64,000 nt of DNA, from positions 310,001-374,000 of the forward strand of contig NZ_FZNT01000001.1 of the NCBI RefSeq assembly GCF_900188235.1, given 5' to 3'. The stretch's first letter is position 1. Each line of letters begins with the position of its first letter. The position numbers were made by a program, and so were the translations under genes. The notes under the pieces were generated by a model, which saw nothing but the letters and a program-made list of their open reading frames with translations, was not told the origin of the DNA and ran no database searches. This document shows, piece after piece, positions 27,063 through 34,758 of this stretch. The stretch comes from Lutibacter agarilyticus. GTDB lineage: Bacteria; Bacteroidota; Bacteroidia; Flavobacteriales; Flavobacteriaceae.

Positions 27063-27178
27063 TAACTACCTATGGAAAATAAAGAATTAAGTAGAAGTTG
27101 AGAAAGCTAGAAAATGAAAATATTGCGTTGAGAATGGAGAACTAATAATACATAAAATTTTGATTTGAATATATTAAC

Positions 27179-27284
27179 GACACTATCCCGTAAAGTATGT
27201 AAACTCATTAGGGGTCGATAATTTGCTCATAGCTAGGAATTTTTATCACCATACTTGATTTAACCATCACACAATTTCAGATGT
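27179..27284. repeat. 106-bp direct repeat, copy 2
   Basis: This copy is identical to 23896-24001 over its full length. At its right end the last bases (CAT CAC ACA ATT TCA GAT GT) already encode comM residues and continue into the comM fragment. In copy 1 the sequence diverges right after GATGT. The left end carries the IS-terminus-like GACACTATCCCGTAAAGT. Confidence 0.85.
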
Positions 27285-27597
27285 GGCCCTGGTTGGTGGT
27301 GGGCAATATCCTCAGCCTAGAGAAATTTCATTATCGCATAACGGTGTTCTGTTTTTAGATGAATTACCAGAATTTAATCGCACTGTTTTAGAAGTTATGC
27401 GCCAACCTTTGGAAGATAGAGAAGTTACTATTTCAAGGGCAAATATTACAGTTAATTGTCTTAGCAGTTTAATGTTGGTAACTTGTATGAATCCAAGCCC
27501 AAGTATTTATTTTAATGACCCCGATGAAGAATTCCTTAAGAAATATAAACAGGTAAGGATGAACTTAGAAATTTTCAAAAACACCCAATCCAAATAA
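27266..27597 (+). pseudogene. comM: comM (YifB Mg-chelatase-like ATPase) internal fragment
   Basis: Only about 90 residues of ComM remain, from [13 protein letters not shown] through LFLDELPEF, the Walker B/helicase-like region, to MNPSPS and YFNDPD. ComM is a hexameric helicase for branch migration in natural transformation. The 5' side is cut at the 106-bp repeat. The 3' side switches after NDPD to EEFLKKYK and then reads antisense through the end of the TIGR02757 gene to a TAA at 27595. A second copy of the same truncated unit lies at 29135-29479 in opposite orientation. It cannot be functional as ComM. Confidence 0.85.
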
Positions 27598-27825
27598 CGC
27601 AAAATCGTATTTTACAGGATCATTTTTATCCATTTTTCTTAAAGAAGTATCTAATTCAGCTAATGCTTTGGCATCATTTTGTTTGCGTGTTAGTAAACCT
27701 AATTTTCGGGCAACATTTCCAGAATGTACATCTAAAGGACAAGAAAGTAGTGCAGGGCAAAGGCTTCTCCAAATACCAAAATCAACGCCTGTATTGTCAT
27801 TTCTAACCATCCAACGTAAAAACAT
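27565..27825 (-). pseudogene. TIGR02757/DUF2400 protein, 3' fragment split by the island
   Basis: This fragment encodes the C-terminal 86 residues (MFLRWMVRNDNTG to LGVFENF) of a DUF2400/TIGR02757-family protein of unknown function. It matches the C-terminus of the intact homologue at 28403-29167 at 72 of 86 positions. The first 168 codons lie about 34 kb away at 62,187-62,690 on the same strand, and 168 plus 86 equals 254, the exact length of the intact copy. Insertion of the island therefore split the gene without loss of codons. Confidence 0.92.
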
Positions 27826-27840
27826 ATTAACTCGTATAAT
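27824..27840. other. attL junction of the island
   Basis: The core ATATT (27824-27828) is followed by AACTCGTATAAT (27829-27840). The core is shared with the right junction. The arm is the inverted counterpart of ATTATACGAATT at the right end, matching at 11 of 12 positions. Chromosomal codons of the TIGR02757 gene end exactly here. Confidence 0.8.
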
Positions 27841-27864
27841 AAAGGTAGCATAATATTTCTATGT

Positions 27865-28308
27865 TCAATTGCAATAAATTACAACTAAACTAAATACAGC
27901 CAAGCCTATAGGGAATGCAAAATCTAATATCGTGGTAAATATTTTTATTACTTTACTAATTTTCCTTAACTTATTTTCCACTTTATTTTTTGATTCAGTA
28001 TCAATTGATAAATCACTAAAACTTTTTAAAGCAAAACTTATATCATACTTCTGTAATGATTTTATATAATAATTTGGAAATTTATCACTAGCTGTTCTTA
28101 TTACAAAAGCGAAAATATAAAAGACAATAATAAAACTAACAAGGTGGGTTAAAAAATCAGCTTCCCCAAATGGAATTGAAAACCCTAGAAACTCAATATT
28201 ACCAGTTGAATATTTTATTAACTTTTTTAAGATAATACCCACTACAGATATTATTAATAAAGATTTTCTAACTTTTTTAACATCATCAAATTCAAAATTT
28301 TCACTCAT
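27865..28308 (-). CDS. Small membrane protein of unknown function
   Basis: This 147-aa protein has three hydrophobic segments (about residues 17-33, 52-68 and 123-146) and a charged loop between the second and third. No family is recognised. It is the first gene inside the left end, divergent from the intact TIGR02757 gene. Island-edge membrane proteins are sometimes defence effectors or immunity proteins, but nothing here shows that. Confidence 0.6.
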   Translation of the reverse strand: MSENFEFDDVKKVRKSLLIISVVGIILKKLIKYSTGNIEFLGFSIPFGEADFLTHLVSFIIVFYIFAFVIRTASDKFPNYYIKSLQKYDISFALKSFSDLSIDTESKNKVENKLRKISKVIKIFTTILDFAFPIGLAVFSLVVIYCN

Positions 28309-28402
28309 AACAATTTTACTTTAATTATTTATAATGTAAAGATAAATCATAAGATATTTAAAATAGAATTAAATTAGCAAATCAAATAGATATTAAGTAT
28401 TT

Positions 28403-29167
28403 ATGATAAAAACCGAACTTAAAGAATTTTTAGACCAAAAAGTCAATCAATATAATAACCCTAACTTTATTGAAAGTGACCCTATACAGATACCTCATCG
28501 CTATTCTTTAAAAGAAGATATTGAAATATCAGGATTTTTAACCTCGACTATTGCTTGGGGTAATAGAAAAATGATAATTAAGAATGCGGATAAGATGATG
28601 GAGCTTATGGGGAATTCTCCCTACGATTTTGTGATGAATCATAAAGAGCATCATTTAGATTCTTTAGACGGTTTTGTCCATAGAACTTTTAATAGTATTG
28701 ACCTAGCATATTTCATTAAAGCAATTAATCATATCTACACAAATCATAATGGATTAGAAAGTATATTAAACCATTATGCAACTAATGATTCTCTTCAACC
28801 AGCTATACACCAATTAAAGAAGGTGTTTTTTGAATTACCACACCCATTTAGAACCACAAAGCATATGTCTGAACCTTTTAAAGGTTCGGCGTCAAAAAGA
28901 TTGAATATGTGGTTAAGGTGGATGATAAGAAGCGACAATTCAGGAGTAGATTTTGGAATTTGGAAATCTATATCACCTAGTGTATTATCTTGTCCATTAG
29001 ATGTACATTCTGGTAATGTTGCTCGTAAACTTGGAATTTTAAATAGAAAACAAAATGATGCTAAGGCATTAGCTGAATTGGATGCAAGTTTGCGAGAATT
29101 AGATAAGAACGACCCTGTAAAATATGATTTTGCGTTATTTGGATTGGGTGTTTTTGAAAATTTCTAA
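28403..29167 (+). CDS. TIGR02757/DUF2400 family protein, intact island-borne copy
   Basis: This 254-aa protein is full length for the family, from the N-terminal helix ([15 protein letters not shown]) through [19 protein letters not shown] and [16 protein letters not shown] to GLGVFENF. The family is widespread in Bacteroidota, with HhH-GPD-like helical character and unknown function. This copy resembles the chromosomal gene that the island split and may restore its function. It runs opposite to the split gene, and its 3' end overlaps a second comM fragment just as in the chromosomal copy. Confidence 0.88.
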   Translation: MIKTELKEFLDQKVNQYNNPNFIESDPIQIPHRYSLKEDIEISGFLTSTIAWGNRKMIIKNADKMMELMGNSPYDFVMNHKEHHLDSLDGFVHRTFNSIDLAYFIKAINHIYTNHNGLESILNHYATNDSLQPAIHQLKKVFFELPHPFRTTKHMSEPFKGSASKRLNMWLRWMIRSDNSGVDFGIWKSISPSVLSCPLDVHSGNVARKLGILNRKQNDAKALAELDASLRELDKNDPVKYDFALFGLGVFENF

Positions 29168-29479
29168 GTTCATCTTTCCCTCTTTAAATTTCTTAAGAAA
29201 TTCTTCATCGGGGTCATTAAAATACCCACTAGAACTAGGGTTCATACTAGCTACAAGCATAAAACTACTTGGGTATGTTACTGTAAATCGTGCTCTAGAA
29301 ATGGTAACTTCTCTGTCTTCCAAAGGTTGCTGCATGACTTCTAAAACGGTTCTTTTAAATTTAGGTAATTCATCTAAAAATAACACGCCTTTATGCGATA
29401 ATGAAATTTCTCCAGGTTGTGGATATTGTCCGCCTCCAACCAATGCAACGTCTGTGATATTCTTTATTGTGTGGGTCAA
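29135..29479 (-). pseudogene. comM: Second comM internal fragment, inside the island
   Basis: This fragment encodes the same piece of ComM as the one at 27266-27597, from [10 protein letters not shown] to SSGYFNDPD, followed by [10 protein letters not shown] and the antisense end of TIGR02757. The only possible start is a TTG at 29479. Both copies share identical truncation points, so the truncated comM/TIGR02757 unit existed before it was duplicated or captured. It is not a functional ATPase. Confidence 0.82.
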
Positions 29480-29601
29480 TTAAATAATCTCTAACAAGAC
29501 CGTCATCCCTTGCGGTAGTATAATAGGTGGTAGTAGATAAGGTGTTATTCTTTTATAATATTCAAGCTAAAATAAAGATTTACAATAAAATTATTTCAAA
29601 A

Positions 29602-30078
29602 TCAACAATTAACTAGATTAACTGTTACTGAGTCGGTTAAAATAAGGTTGTCCAATTCAATTATTGAATTACTTCCTTCATTTATTACCATAGTTACTTT
29701 AATTTCGTTTCCTGATTTTACAAAAGTGTATAGTATATTACTGGTTTCAGAATAAGTACATCTTATTACAAACCTATCTTTAGAATTTGTAATCACTTCA
29801 ATACTCTGAAAACTATAAGCCGTTCTAGATTGAACACAATTTGTTCCAAACCAATGTTCAAATGGATTAACTAAAGTAGGTCTAAAATCAAAATAATGAT
29901 TATTATCAGCGTTAGCCCCTGACCAAACCATCTCGTCATTCAATAATAAAAATGTATTATCAAATTCTCCAGTTTCAGAATCTTCCTTACTACATCCATT
30001 TAAAGAAATTGAAATAATTGTAGCTACAATTATTAAAAAAAAAATGTTTGATTTTAAAATGGGATTTAAGATTTTCAT
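29602..30078 (-). CDS. Hypothetical lipoprotein
   Basis: This 158-aa protein has a lipoprotein signal (hydrophobic stretch about residues 11-27, then SLNGCSKED with Cys near 29). A small strand-rich domain containing several Cys (GTNCVQS, IRCTYS, LVNC) follows. No family is recognised. It stands alone between the comM fragment and recombinase debris. Confidence 0.62.
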   Translation of the reverse strand: MKILNPILKSNIFFLIIVATIISISLNGCSKEDSETGEFDNTFLLLNDEMVWSGANADNNHYFDFRPTLVNPFEHWFGTNCVQSRTAYSFQSIEVITNSKDRFVIRCTYSETSNILYTFVKSGNEIKVTMVINEGSNSIIELDNLILTDSVTVNLVNC

Positions 30079-30218
30079 AACTTTTTATTTCATAAATAAT
30101 TTAGGCTAATTTAACGAATTATATCATTAAAGCAATGTGCAATTCCAATAAATTGTTCAGCCATATTGATTTTAAAAATTATTGTAGACTAGTATTATTT
30201 TATTAGTAGAGATAGCTT

Positions 30219-30535
30219 TTATAAAAATTGTGCAAACATCAGTCTTTTAACTTTTTGAGCAACGCCAAGGCTACAACCACCAAGCCTTGCAGCTCTTCTA
30301 AGGGATTGAGCAACCTCTAATTCCTGAGCAACTTTTTTATATTTCTTTAAGAATTCTTCATTGGTCATGCTACTTCCATATAAACGTCCTTTATACTTTC
30401 CTTGTAGCTTTGCCAATTCAATACCAGCTTTCTGACGTTCCAACATATTGTTACGTTCCATCTCAGCCACGTTACCCAGAACAGATGCAATCATCTTAAA
30501 GGTTGGATAGGTTGTAGTAAGGACCTTATTGCCAA
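30219..30535 (-). pseudogene. Serine resolvase/invertase, 3' fragment
   Basis: The C-terminal half of a small serine recombinase is visible: TYPTFKMIASVLGNVAEMERN, the ERQKAGIELAK helix, and an HTH-like tail (SLRRAARLGGCSLGVAQKVKRLM). The catalytic Ser region is missing because the reading frame runs into unrelated sequence near 30535. There it abuts a tyrosine-recombinase fragment on the other strand. It is an inactive remnant of a resolvase related to, but distinct from, the intact one at 31721-32347. Confidence 0.75.
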
Positions 30536-30652
30536 AACTCTAGGACATAGTTATGGGAATGCCGTCACAGGAATCTATTTGAAAGGTTATGGAAATGAAG
30601 TAATTGACTTAGCTAATGAATCTTTGATAGCATTGTTGGATAAAACTATTTA
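30520..30652 (+). pseudogene. Tyrosine recombinase, extreme 3' fragment
   Basis: The plus strand here encodes GCSKDLIAKTLGHSYGNAV then IYLKGYGNEVIDLANE and a TAA at 30650-30652. This matches the end of Bacteroidota tyrosine integrases: the LGHS box, the catalytic Tyr of IYLKG and the tail. Everything upstream is replaced by the resolvase fragment read in the other direction. The juxtaposition records an illegitimate recombination between two integrase-bearing elements. Confidence 0.6.
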
Positions 30653-30867
30653 ATTCGCATATATAATAGTAGAATAATTAAGGTGATAAATATTGGTTTA
30701 AATATATATTTGATATGATGGTGATGTTTTAATGAATGTCTTAATGGATACAAGATTCATTTGAGGGTGTTTTAAGCTATGTTGTGAAGGTTTTCAATAA
30801 AGATTATATTGGTGAAATTGAATACACTCCAAAAAATATTAAGTTACCAAAACCAAGAACAAGTTCT

Positions 30868-31230
30868 TTATTTAAACTGTTTTTTGGTGGGTTTTGTACC
30901 CTCACGTACAGGGTTACATTTAAAATTTAAATTTTTAGTATCAACAATGTATTCTTCTAAATTTCTATAATTCCATTGAATATCACCAACTTCATCTGTT
31001 AAAACTAATATTTCCATGTCAACCCAACGGACATATTTTTGTACATTAACTTTAACTTCATCTTCAGTAATTGTGGTAACAGCTATATCTCCTTTAATAT
31101 ATATCTCTTTTCCATTATCCACACAATAAACAAGTTCACCCTGAGTAAATTCAATATAATTGAGTATAGGGACTGGGGATTTTACCATACAAAATACTTT
31201 TGTACCTGGTTTAATCGTAAAATCAATCAT
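30868..31230 (-). CDS. Hypothetical protein
   Basis: This 120-aa soluble protein starts with a small strand-rich segment (IDFTIKPGTKVFCMVKSP) and ends with a basic tail. No family is recognised. Its 3' end overlaps a plus-strand open stretch (about 30764-30930) that lacks a start and may be another gene remnant, so the true 3' context is disturbed. Confidence 0.5.
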   Translation of the reverse strand: MIDFTIKPGTKVFCMVKSPVPILNYIEFTQGELVYCVDNGKEIYIKGDIAVTTITEDEVKVNVQKYVRWVDMEILVLTDEVGDIQWNYRNLEEYIVDTKNLNFKCNPVREGTKPTKKQFK

Positions 31231-31553
31231 AAAATAAAATTTTCAAATTCAAATCAGATATATTTAATTTTTTAAATGAAAATTAGAATGACATAAGAGG
31301 TCTATGACTTTATTCGAAATAATTGTAATTAAGATTTCTGAGTATAATCTTAATAGTTGAACCCTTAGCTTTAATTTTCAAATTCAAAATGAAAATATAA
31401 AAGTAAGATTTTTCAAATGAATTCAAATGATTTTAAATGGGTAATTGCCTTTTCGTTTTATGATTTTAGTATTTTTTAATTATTATCAAAATTTAGAATG
31501 TTTCCAACCAAATAAGAATTGGCTAAAAACTAGTCTTATCTGAAAAAATAATT
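31231..31553. other. Intergenic region without recognised gene
   Basis: This 323-bp AT-rich spacer holds no convincing frame on either strand. It contains short repeated runs of TTTTCAAATTCAAA (near 31241 and 31375) that may be chance in such AT-rich sequence. Confidence 0.4.
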
Positions 31554-31715
31554 TTAATTTGAAGCCATGTGTCTTGCCCAAGATTTAAAGCTATTACCAT
31601 AAATCCCTTTAATAATAGAAGAAGCTTGTTGCGATGAAGTTGCCTGACATGACACCTCCACTGGGTGGCCACCAGAGGTTAGCCATATACGACCACTATA
31701 AGTTTTTGTATTCAT
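31554..31715 (-). CDS. Small conserved-looking protein, 53 aa
   Basis: An ATG-started 53-aa frame reads YSGRIWLTSGGHPVEVSCQA then SSQQASSIIKGIYG and ends in ARHMASN. The composition (a strand, then a helix ending near WARHM) looks like a genuine small domain rather than random translation of AT-rich DNA. It lies 5 bp downstream of the resolvase gene on the same strand, suggesting cotranscription. The function is unknown. Confidence 0.5.
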   Translation of the reverse strand: MNTKTYSGRIWLTSGGHPVEVSCQATSSQQASSIIKGIYGNSFKSWARHMASN

Positions 31716-31720
31716 AATTA

Positions 31721-32347
31721 TTATATCATTTTTCGATTAGACATTACTTTTTTTACTTTGATTATTGTAGCACTAGAAGCTCCCGTTATATTATTAATTT
31801 CCCTGATGGTCAACCCTTTTTGTAGCTTTTTTTGAATTGCCTGATGGCGTTGCAATAATTTTGCATCTGATTGAGTCGTTCCTAGTTTTCTACCTGTGAA
31901 TTTCCCTAGGGCTTTACCGATGGCAATTCCCTCAGCTGTTCTGGTCTTAATTCTGTTACGTTCCATTTCTCCTATACTAGCCATAACACTAATTACTAGC
32001 TTTGCCATTGGATTTTCCTGACCATTGTCTAATAAGGTTGTAAAACCTTCTTTTAGTGATTTTAGATTTATACCATTTTTAGTAAAAGTTTCAATGGTGT
32101 GCAATATGTCTAGTAGGTTTCTCCCTAAACGGTCTATTGAATCAACTACAACGGTACAGTTTTCTGAATTGTCTGTTATTTGGTCAAACATTCTTATTGC
32201 TTCGGGTCTTTCAAAAAATGGTACGTTACCCTGAATTTTTTCAATGAATACTTTTTTGACATCGTAGCCAACATGAGATTTAAAATTTTCTAGTTGACGA
32301 CTTGAGTTTTGTTGAGCTGTTGAAATTCTGGAATAGAAGTAATACAT
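31721..32347 (-). CDS. Small serine recombinase (resolvase/invertase)
   Basis: This 208-aa protein has the complete small serine-recombinase layout: catalytic Ser in YYFYSRIS (residue 9), VVVDSIDRLGRN (about 67-78), the E-helix with SIGEMERNRIKTRT (about 130-143) and a C-terminal helix-turn-helix (KGLTIREINNITGASSATIIKV). Such enzymes resolve dimers or invert segments. It is separate from the large integrase at the right end, and its catalytic domain is intact. Confidence 0.88.
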   Translation of the reverse strand: MYYFYSRISTAQQNSSRQLENFKSHVGYDVKKVFIEKIQGNVPFFERPEAIRMFDQITDNSENCTVVVDSIDRLGRNLLDILHTIETFTKNGINLKSLKEGFTTLLDNGQENPMAKLVISVMASIGEMERNRIKTRTAEGIAIGKALGKFTGRKLGTTQSDAKLLQRHQAIQKKLQKGLTIREINNITGASSATIIKVKKVMSNRKMI

Positions 32348-32480
32348 AGGTTTAATTTTATTGATTTTTGTTTTAAAATTAGACTCATAATTATTTTAAA
32401 ACATTTGAATGGGTTTATAGTACTTTACAAATTTTAAGTTGCTTCATTTTATGGTTATAGTCTAAATCTGAAACAGAGGG

Positions 32481-32771
32481 CTATTTACCCTCTATGTAAT
32501 CCAGAACATTTACAAGCATATCACAATAGACATCTTCAACTTCTTTTTTCACATCTCCCTTTTTGTTTAAAAAAGTGATTGTATAAGTGTCAATCCATTT
32601 TAACTGAACTCTAACAAATCCCTTATGATGAAATCCGTTTACTTTAAATTGTAAACCTCCTTGGTACTCTTTGGATTCTGGCAATGCTACATAGTTTCTA
32701 GAACCATAAGCCATTAATGCCCATTTGTCAGCGTAATTGATTTGTGCAATGATTGTTTTAGCGATTTCCAT
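32481..32771 (-). CDS. Conserved mobile-element protein, 96 aa
   Basis: This 96-aa acidic protein has the pattern IIAQINYADKWALMAYG, GGLQFKVNG, GFVRVQLKWIDTYTI and EVEDVYCDMLVNVLDYIEG. From memory it resembles small proteins found in Bacteroidota plasmids and phages; the function is unknown. It is divergent from the XRE regulator, and a likely operator (32775-32793) sits only 4 bp upstream of its start codon. Confidence 0.6.
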   Translation of the reverse strand: MEIAKTIIAQINYADKWALMAYGSRNYVALPESKEYQGGLQFKVNGFHHKGFVRVQLKWIDTYTITFLNKKGDVKKEVEDVYCDMLVNVLDYIEGK

Positions 32772-32774
32772 ATA

Positions 32775-32793
32775 AATAAAGTGTTACTTGATT
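32775..32793. promoter_or_regulatory. Candidate operator O1 of the XRE regulator
   Basis: AATAAAGT-GTT-ACTTGATT is an imperfect 8-bp inverted repeat matching O2 (32859-32877) at all but two positions. It lies immediately upstream of the 96-aa gene's start. Confidence 0.55.
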
Positions 32794-32858
32794 AATTCTA
32801 TACAAAGTAAAGAAATATTTCATTAATAAGCAAACAATACTTTATTTATCTCTAAAAT

Positions 32859-32877
32859 AATAAAGTATTACTTTATT
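32859..32877. promoter_or_regulatory. Candidate operator O2 of the XRE regulator
   Basis: AATAAAGT-ATT-ACTTTATT is a perfect 8-bp inverted repeat. It ends 4 bp before the -7 box of the XRE gene, in the place where a bound repressor would block polymerase. A half-site ACTTTATT occurs at 32839-32846. Confidence 0.6.
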
Positions 32878-32881
32878 TTAT

Positions 32882-32889
32882 TATATTTG
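32882..32889 (+). promoter_or_regulatory. -7 box of the XRE gene
   Basis: TATATTTG matches the Bacteroidota TAnnTTTG consensus, 15 bp before the XRE start codon and directly downstream of O2. Confidence 0.6.
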
Positions 32890-32904
32890 TATAAAATATA
32901 TTAC

Positions 32905-33183
32905 ATGGAAATTTTAAGATTAAAAGAGTTGATGTCTCAAAAAGGGATGAGCCGAGAAGATTTGGCAAACAAGGTTGGGGTATCTATGACTACAATAAGT
33001 AATATTAATTCTGAAAAGAATTTACCAACAATACATTTATTGTTGCAAATTGCTGAAGCTCTCGATGTAGATATTAGAGAAATGTTTGTACCTACTAAAG
33101 GGAATGTCGTTACCCAAAGTGAGGTGGATGAAGCTAAAGATTTTATTGAAAAAGGGTTGAGAATTTTAGAAGGTAAAAAATAA
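32905..33183 (+). CDS. XRE-family helix-turn-helix regulator
   Basis: This 92-aa protein has a classic XRE HTH (about residues 4-58: LKELMSQKGMSREDLANKVG, VSMTTISNINSEKNLPT, LLQIAEALDVDIREMF). A short C-terminal helix likely serves dimerisation. The start at 32905 is preferred because the in-frame ATG at 32887 lies in the -7 box. The palindromes O1 and O2 flanking the divergent promoters suggest autoregulation and control of the 96-aa gene, a lysogeny-switch-like arrangement. Confidence 0.85.
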   Translation: MEILRLKELMSQKGMSREDLANKVGVSMTTISNINSEKNLPTIHLLLQIAEALDVDIREMFVPTKGNVVTQSEVDEAKDFIEKGLRILEGKK

Positions 33184-33382
33184 CTCGATATTTATTCAGA
33201 AGCTCAAGGTCGGATGGTTTGTTTTGCATTTCATAAGCTCTTCGCTTAAGGTTTTCCAATTTTATTCTAAATCTAAGATTGTCCAGCTGGCATTGAAGCC
33301 AATTTATATCTTCTGGGCAATCTGAATCAGATAATCTACTTTCATAACGTTTAATCCTATTTTCTATTTCCAATATGTCCAT
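33143..33382 (-). CDS. Small helical protein of unknown function
   Basis: This 79-aa frame reads as two charged helices (IENRIKRYESRLSD and LDNLRFRIKLENLKRR). It overlaps the 3' end of the XRE gene by 41 bp in convergent orientation. The amphipathic pattern makes it plausible as a real gene, but no family is recognised and the overlap lowers confidence. Confidence 0.4.
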   Translation of the reverse strand: MDILEIENRIKRYESRLSDSDCPEDINWLQCQLDNLRFRIKLENLKRRAYEMQNKPSDLELLNKYRVIFYLLKFSTLFQ

Positions 33383-33683
33383 ATATATAAATATGTAAAT
33401 ACATTTTGAAAATTCATCTCTTTAAGACCAATTTGTGAAATTAAGCGTGCTGAAAACCAATGATATCTGGGCTACGACCTATGTAATGATTATTATAACA
33501 TATACATCTAAGGTAGACACCCAACCAATCCTTGTAATCCTTTGCCATCATGGGTTTTTACCAATTACCCATCAAAAAACATGTCAGGAATGTTGACTTA
33601 TCTTGACATTAATATTTGGAAATGATGACTGAAATTCACAATAACAAAAATTATAGATAATAAAATGACCTGTACTAATAAAA

Positions 33684-33710
33684 AACCACCCCCAATAGGA
33701 GGTGGTTAAA
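33684..33710 (-). terminator. Hairpin with minus-strand T run
   Basis: AACCACC (33684-33690) pairs with GGTGGTT (33701-33707). On the minus strand the stem is followed by six T residues, so it should stop leftward transcripts, possibly read-through from the BREX operon. Confidence 0.6.
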
Positions 33711-33896
33711 AATTGCTATGAAAAAGATTGTAGGAAAAAATAACCTACATATCTAATGTAGAAAATCTATTTTATTTTCACAAACATAAATTACTCTAAA
33801 ATAAAGCTCTTAAAATTTAGAAAAATAATTTTCTGTATATACACTTCCAAATAATACGATTTCAAAATTTCCAAAATTTAAAAACCATACGGATGG

Positions 33897-33961
33897 GCGT
33901 ATATACGTAACTACCTGATTATTAGCATATAAGGCGGTATACGTAAGTGGTTGATTATTAG
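33897..33961. repeat. Tandem direct repeat pair
   Basis: Two units of 29 and 28 bp (33897-33925 and 33934-33961) share GCG..TATACGTAA and TGATTATTAG with a period of about 37 bp. TATACGTA is itself palindromic. The pair could be an iteron-like or protein-binding array. Confidence 0.55.
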
Positions 33962-34232
33962 TGCTTTAGATTGAGGTTTCCTATGTAGGGAGGGTCTAGG
34001 GTATTGAGATATCCCAAATATATCACACGTACCTCGATATGCATATCCTTGGAGGACTCTTAATCGTACTATTAGGTACTAATAACGCCACTTCATTGGA
34101 TGTACAGACTGCGAAACAGTTGTTGTTCACGGTTCCTTGGGTACAATATAATGGTTATATAACAGCATATTTGCTTCATTTAACAACACTTTTTTTTAAA
34201 AACTTGATATTTATTATATAAACACAAGAACT

Positions 34233-34397
34233 ATGGGAAATCGCATGCCTAAAACTGGAGATTCAGCCAATAATGAGATATTTACAATGAGAATCAGCAA
34301 AAAATTGAAGGATAAGTTAAATGAATTGGCCAAAAGAAAAAATAAGAGTTCATCTGAATTAATAAGGGAGCTTATTGAATCCGCATCAAGGTGGTAA
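34233..34397 (+). CDS. Ribbon-helix-helix DNA-binding protein, 54 aa
   Basis: This 54-aa frame has a short N-terminal tail and then a ribbon-helix-helix domain: strand IFTMRISK, helix KLKDKLNELAKRKNKS, turn SSELIRELIES. CopG/Arc-type proteins of this size dimerise through the strand and control plasmid copy number, mobilisation or antitoxin operons. It stands alone on the plus strand between the repeat region and the IS scar. It is well supported by domain pattern despite its size. Confidence 0.72.
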   Translation: MGNRMPKTGDSANNEIFTMRISKKLKDKLNELAKRKNKSSSELIRELIESASRW

Positions 34398-34592
34398 ATT
34401 CCATTCAATCATTGGGCGCAAGATATGGTTGATATTGTGGAGGTGATTTATGGGCGGCTAACGGGTCATGTGGACCAATATGGAGGTGGTTTAAGTGTGA
34501 TATGGATGCTTTCAACACTGATTATATGTGTGAAATAACATCCGTTAAGGGGCTTATGAAGAGGTTAATTTTCGGATGTAGCAAATCAGTTT

Positions 34593-34617
34593 GACACTAT
34601 CCCGTAAAGTGTGTAAA
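34593..34617. repeat. IS-terminus-like scar
   Basis: GACACTATCCCGTAAAGT followed by GTGTAAA repeats the left end of the two 106-bp repeats with one substitution (G for A). The ..GTGTAAA ending resembles IS256-type termini. No transposase gene is present, so this is a solitary end. Confidence 0.5.
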
Positions 34618-34640
34618 AATTCAGATATTTCTTTTTTGAT

Positions 34641-34684
34641 AAAAGTGGTCCTTATATACGATTTTAAGTTAAACCACTTTTTAC
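34641..34684 (-). terminator. Terminator of the BREX operon
   Basis: AAAGTGGT (34642-34649) and ACCACTTT (34673-34680) form an 8-bp stem with a 23-nt loop, about 75 bp after the brxL stop codon. On the minus strand the stem runs into TTTATC, a weak U-tract, so efficiency may be moderate. Confidence 0.55.
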
Positions 34685-34758
34685 GAATAAATCCAAATAT
34701 TTCTTTTTTACTTAATGTCATATCTTATGTTAATAATGTGATTAACAACAACTCTCTT

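Larger units (their letters stand above)
33383..34232. other. Long spacer with hairpin and direct repeats
   Basis: This 850-bp stretch has no convincing gene. A 60-codon frame at 34039-34221 is hydrophobic but shows no family features. It holds a strong hairpin at 33684-33707 and a tandem pair of 28-29-bp repeats at 33897-33961. A noncoding function (origin, regulatory region or recombination site) is possible. Confidence 0.45.

Noticed and set aside
27063..27178. Possible IS3-type transposase remnant (KLENENIALRMEN)
   Set aside because: Only 13 residues resemble the OrfA leucine-zipper region; too short to claim.
23896..27284. Pair of 106-bp repeats as a composite transposon
   Set aside because: Neither repeat contains a transposase and they lack paired terminal inverted repeats; direct-repeat scars fit better.
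33551..33661. Minus-strand 36-codon frame starting MMAKDYKDWLGVYL
   Set aside because: It is short, has an odd composition and no neighbour in an operon; probably spurious.
34039..34221. 60-codon plus-strand frame upstream of the RHH gene
   Set aside because: It is hydrophobic without a signal-peptide or family pattern, and the region is otherwise noncoding; it looks like chance in AT-rich DNA.
34425..34538. 37-codon plus-strand frame after the RHH gene with a hydrophobic end
   Set aside because: Too short and without family features or coupling to a neighbour; the GGAGGTG in it is part of the frame, not a clear ribosome site.
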